Positions 61,378-64,000 of a stretch of 64,000 nt of DNA are shown here, in pieces. Under the pieces are notes generated by a model. That model was not told the DNA's origin. It saw only the letters and a program-made list of their open reading frames with translations, and did no database searches. Source of the stretch: Conexibacter woesei DSM 14684 (lineage in GTDB: Bacteria; Actinomycetota; Thermoleophilia; Solirubrobacterales; Solirubrobacteraceae); contig NC_013739.1 in assembly GCF_000025265.1 (NCBI RefSeq), forward strand, positions 1,116,001 to 1,180,000. Direction: 5' to 3'. Numbering within the stretch: position 1 is the first letter of the stretch; every line of letters begins with the position of its first letter. Position numbers and translations under genes: made by a program.

Positions 61378-64000
61378 GTGCCCGTCAGCCTGACTCTCCT
61401 CGACGGCGTGCGCTGGAACGGGACGGCGGTCGTCGGCGACCGGTCCAAGGCGCTGCTCGCCGCACTCGCCGCCGCCCCCGGCCGGACGGTGCGGTCCGAG
61501 CGGCTGGTCGATCTGATCTGGGGGGAGGAGCCGCTGGCGAACGCGACCAAGGGACTGCAGGTCGTCGTCTCGCGGACGCGCACGGCCTGCGGCGCCGACG
61601 CGATCGTGCGCGACGGCGAGGGCTATCGGCTGGGGCTGCCGCCGGCCGCGGTCGACAGCTCGCGGCTGGCCGGCGCGGTCGCCGCGGCGCGCGCGGCGCT
61701 CGACGGCGATCCTGTCGCCGCGGCCGAGCTGGCGCGCGAGGCGCTGGCGCTCGGCGCGGCGCTCGCCTCGGTCGGTCCGCACGAGCCGGGGCCGCTGGCC
61801 GAGCTCCGGCGCGGCGCGGCCGGCGACTTGGCGGCGGCGCGGCAGCTGCTGGCGCAGGCCTCCAGCCGGACCGGCGCCCACGCCGACGCGCTGCCCGCAC
61901 TCGAAGAAGCGCTCGCCGCGGTCGGCGACGACGAGTCGCTGCTGGCCGACCTGCTGCGCAGCGAGGCGGTCGTGCGCGGCCCCGGCGCGGCGCTCGACCG
62001 CTTCGAGCGCCACCGCCGCGACCTCCTCGACCGGCTCGGGACCAACCCCGGCGAAGCGCTCCAGCGCGTCCACCGCGACCTGCTGGCGCTCGACCGGCCG
62101 GTCCGTCGCGGCGTCCGTCACGACGCGACCGCGCTGCTCGGCCGCGACGGCGACGTCGAACGGCTGCGGGCGCTGCTGTCCAGCGCGCGGGTGGTCTCGA
62201 TCGTCGGACCGGGCGGCCTCGGCAAGACGCGGCTCGCGCACGTGCTCGCGCGCGACGCGAGTCAGCCGGTGGTGCACGTCGTCGAGCTGGTCGGCGTCAC
62301 CGCGCCCGAGGACCTGGTGAGCGAGGTCGGCTCGGTGCTCGGCGTGCGTGACTCCGTCAGCAGCCGCCGGACGCTGACGCCCGAGCAGCGTGCCGACGTC
62401 CGCGCCCGGATCGCCCAGCGGCTCGGGCAGGGCCCGGGCCTGCTCGTCCTCGACAACTGCGAGCACCTGATCGCGGCGGTCGCCGAGCTGGTCGCGTTCC
62501 TCGTCTCCGCCGCCCCCGACCTGCGCGTGCTGACGACGACCCGCGCGCCGCTGGCGATCGCCGCCGAGCGCGTCTACCCGCTCGACGTGCTGCTGCCGGC
62601 CGACGCGGTCGAGCTGTTCCGCCAGCGCGCGGTCGCCGCCCGGCCGGGTGTGCAGCTGGACGACGTCGTGGTCGAGAACGTCGTGGTCCGGCTCGACGGA
62701 CTGCCGCTCGCGATCGAGCTGGCGGCGGCGAAGGTCCGCGTGATGGGCGTCGAGGAGATCGACCGCCGGCTGAGCGATCGCTTCGCGCTGCTGCGGGGCG
62801 GCGACCGCAGCGCGCCGGACCGCCACCAGACGCTGCTGGCGGTGATCGACTGGTCGTGGAACCTGCTCGGCGAGCAGGAGCGGCGGGCGCTGCGACGACT
62901 CGCCCTGTTCCACGACGGCTTCACGCTCGAGGCGGCGGACGCCGTCCTCGGCGACGGTGCGCTCGACGCCGTCCAGAACCTGGTCGACCAGTCGCTGCTG
63001 AGCGTCAGCGAGTCGCCGGCGGGCGTCCGCTGCCGGATGCTGGAGACGGTCCGCGAGTTCGGGCGGCTGCGGCTGGCGCAGGCTGGCGAGGAGGCGGAGG
63101 CGCGCGCAGCGCTGCGCCGGTGGGCGACCGCATATGGCCGGCGCCACGGCGAGCGGCTCTTCAGTACCGGCCAGTTCGACGCGATCGACGCGATCGCCGC
63201 GGAGGAGAGCAACCTCGCCGACGAGCTGCGCGACGCGCTCGCCGGCCGCGACGTCGAGACGGTCGTCCGGCTCGTCGCCTCGCTCGGCGCGTTCTGGGCG
63301 ATCCGCGGCGACCACGGCCGCGTGATGGTCCTGACCGAGCCGATCGCCGACGTCGTGCGCGACTGGTCCCCGCCGCCGCGGCTGGAGGACGCGACGCGGG
63401 CGGCGATGTCGATCACGCTCAGCAACGCGATGATCTCGGTCGAGACGCACACCGGCCCGCTCCGCGAGCTGCTGCGCCGGCTCGGCCCCGGCGAGAGCGA
63501 CCGGCGGCTGGCGGCGACGACGCGGGTCATGCTCGACTACGACCCAGCCGACGCGCCGGCGTTTCTCCACCGGCTCGAGGCGCATAGCGAGGACCCCGAC
63601 CGCTACGTCGCGCTGACTGCGCTGCAGTGGCTCAGCCATGCCCGCGAGAACGGCGGCGACCCGACCGGGGCGGTCGAGGCGGCCACGCACGCGGTCACAC
63701 GCGCGCGTGAGGAGGACGGCCCGTGGTCGACCGCGATCCTGCGAACGCAGCTGGCGGCGCTGACGATGCAGCTGGGCGACCGCGACGCCGGGAAGGTGCA
63801 TGCCCAGGCCGCGCTGCCGGTGCTGGTGCGGCTCGGTGCCAAGGACGACGAGATCCAGCTGCGGTCGCTGCTGGTGCTGTGCGCTCTCGCCGAGCAGCAG
63901 TTCGACGAGGCGAAGGCCGAGATCGAGCGGATCGACCGGATCGAGGACCCCGAGACGACGTTCAGCGGCATGAGCGTGGTCCAGGTCGGGGGTGCCGAGC
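61378..64000 (+). CDS. SARP/AfsR-type ATP-binding regulator, 3'-truncated by window edge
   Basis: At least 874 codons, open to the window end. OmpR-like winged helix with BTAD-type N-terminus (GRTVRSERLVDLIWGEEPLA), a tetratricopeptide-like BTAD (about 90-235), an NB-ARC-like ATPase with Walker A VGPGGLGKTRLAH near residue 277 and Walker B GLLVLDNCEHL near 355, LDGLPLAIELAAAKV and a C-terminal TPR array. Such proteins activate secondary metabolism or other pathways in response to signals. Start GTG 61378. I found no in-frame AGA codon among its many arginines, contrary to neighbours. Its possible target genes lie outside the window. Confidence 0.88.
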   Translation, partial: MPVSLTLLDGVRWNGTAVVGDRSKALLAALAAAPGRTVRSERLVDLIWGEEPLANATKGLQVVVSRTRTACGADAIVRDGEGYRLGLPPAAVDSSRLAGAVAAARAALDGDPVAAAELAREALALGAALASVGPHEPGPLAELRRGAAGDLAAARQLLAQASSRTGAHADALPALEEALAAVGDDESLLADLLRSEAVVRGPGAALDRFERHRRDLLDRLGTNPGEALQRVHRDLLALDRPVRRGVRHDATALLGRDGDVERLRALLSSARVVSIVGPGGLGKTRLAHVLARDASQPVVHVVELVGVTAPEDLVSEVGSVLGVRDSVSSRRTLTPEQRADVRARIAQRLGQGPGLLVLDNCEHLIAAVAELVAFLVSAAPDLRVLTTTRAPLAIAAERVYPLDVLLPADAVELFRQRAVAARPGVQLDDVVVENVVVRLDGLPLAIELAAAKVRVMGVEEIDRRLSDRFALLRGGDRSAPDRHQTLLAVIDWSWNLLGEQERRALRRLALFHDGFTLEAADAVLGDGALDAVQNLVDQSLLSVSESPAGVRCRMLETVREFGRLRLAQAGEEAEARAALRRWATAYGRRHGERLFSTGQFDAIDAIAAEESNLADELRDALAGRDVETVVRLVASLGAFWAIRGDHGRVMVLTEPIADVVRDWSPPPRLEDATRAAMSITLSNAMISVETHTGPLRELLRRLGPGESDRRLAATTRVMLDYDPADAPAFLHRLEAHSEDPDRYVALTALQWLSHARENGGDPTGAVEAATHAVTRAREEDGPWSTAILRTQLAALTMQLGDRDAGKVHAQAALPVLVRLGAKDDEIQLRSLLVLCALAEQQFDEAKAEIERIDRIEDPETTFSGMSVVQVGGAE

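Noticed and set aside
61264-63801. 845-codon minus-strand open frame
   Set aside because: Shadow of the plus-strand SARP/AfsR gene, whose Walker motifs and winged helix are unambiguous; the plus-strand frame simply runs off the window without a stop.

Overview
The window is a chromosomal segment of a very GC-rich bacterium, most likely an actinobacterium. The evidence is dense, mostly third-position-G/C coding, frequent GTG starts and ATGA/GTGA junctions, plus typical families (Mtb-like dCTP deaminase, PucR, AfsR/SARP, TetR and IclR regulators, secreted proteins with collagen-like tails). A marked peculiarity is heavy use of the arginine codon AGA, normally rare in such genomes, in most genes. 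A deep-branching lineage such as Thermoleophilia/Solirubrobacterales (Conexibacter-like) fits, but that placement is inference. There is no rRNA, no complete tRNA and no CRISPR array.

Layout. 0-7.7 kb: the end of an IclR regulator and seven tightly coupled genes (hydantoinase-like amidohydrolase, isochorismatase-type amidase, DUF1185, DUF1989, class II aldolase-like, FAD oxidoreductase, O-methyltransferase-like), which look like an uncharacterised nitrogen-heterocycle or amide catabolic operon. 7.6-9.3 kb: a divergent SDR/TetR pair around clear palindromes. 9.4-12.6 kb: a large secreted modular protein with a collagen-like stalk. 12.8-18.0 kb: a minus-strand run of base-repair and nucleobase-salvage genes (Dph6-like, Ada-AlkA fusion, Ogt, queuosine salvage, GNAT, XthA). 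18.1-20.7 kb: a compositionally odd secreted protein and an alkaline phosphatase with a collagen-like tail. 20.9-32.8 kb: mixed metabolism (M29 aminopeptidase, metallo-beta-lactamase-fold hydrolases, metF, lipase, sugar kinase, citrate synthase, dcd). 33-35 kb: a large unrecognised coiled-coil protein. 35-43 kb: PucR regulator, kinase, quinone oxidoreductase, DEAD-box helicase, NUDIX, exported TIM-barrel protein, cyclophilin. 42.8-45.9 kb: an exported cupredoxin-DUF1800-DUF1501 operon. 45.9-54.5 kb: penicillin-binding protein, aldehyde dehydrogenase, exported proteins, a copper monooxygenase-cupredoxin fusion, and an Fpg/Nei glycosylase lacking one zinc ligand. 54.6-56.1 kb: a candidate MACPF-like pore former. 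56.1-59.6 kb: bcp followed by a layered foreign insertion. 59.7 kb to the end: SGNH hydrolase, collagen-like protein and a SARP/AfsR-type regulator running off the window.

The most unusual structure is at 56.1-59.6 kb. The 3' end of bcp occurs three times: intact, near-identical but frameshifted, and strongly decayed. Between the copies lie a 3' fragment of tRNA-Arg(CCG), a frameshifted XRE regulator, an ArsR operon, the first ~32 codons of a serine recombinase and a RelE/ParE-type toxin-antitoxin pair. The ArsR and toxin-antitoxin genes contain no AGA codons and the ArsR partner gene only two, whereas flanking genes are rich in AGA. I read this as successive integrations, or duplications, at the bcp 3' end. 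Other candidates for new biology are the amidohydrolase operon (with altered metal ligands in two enzymes), the MACPF-like protein and the 625-residue coiled-coil protein.
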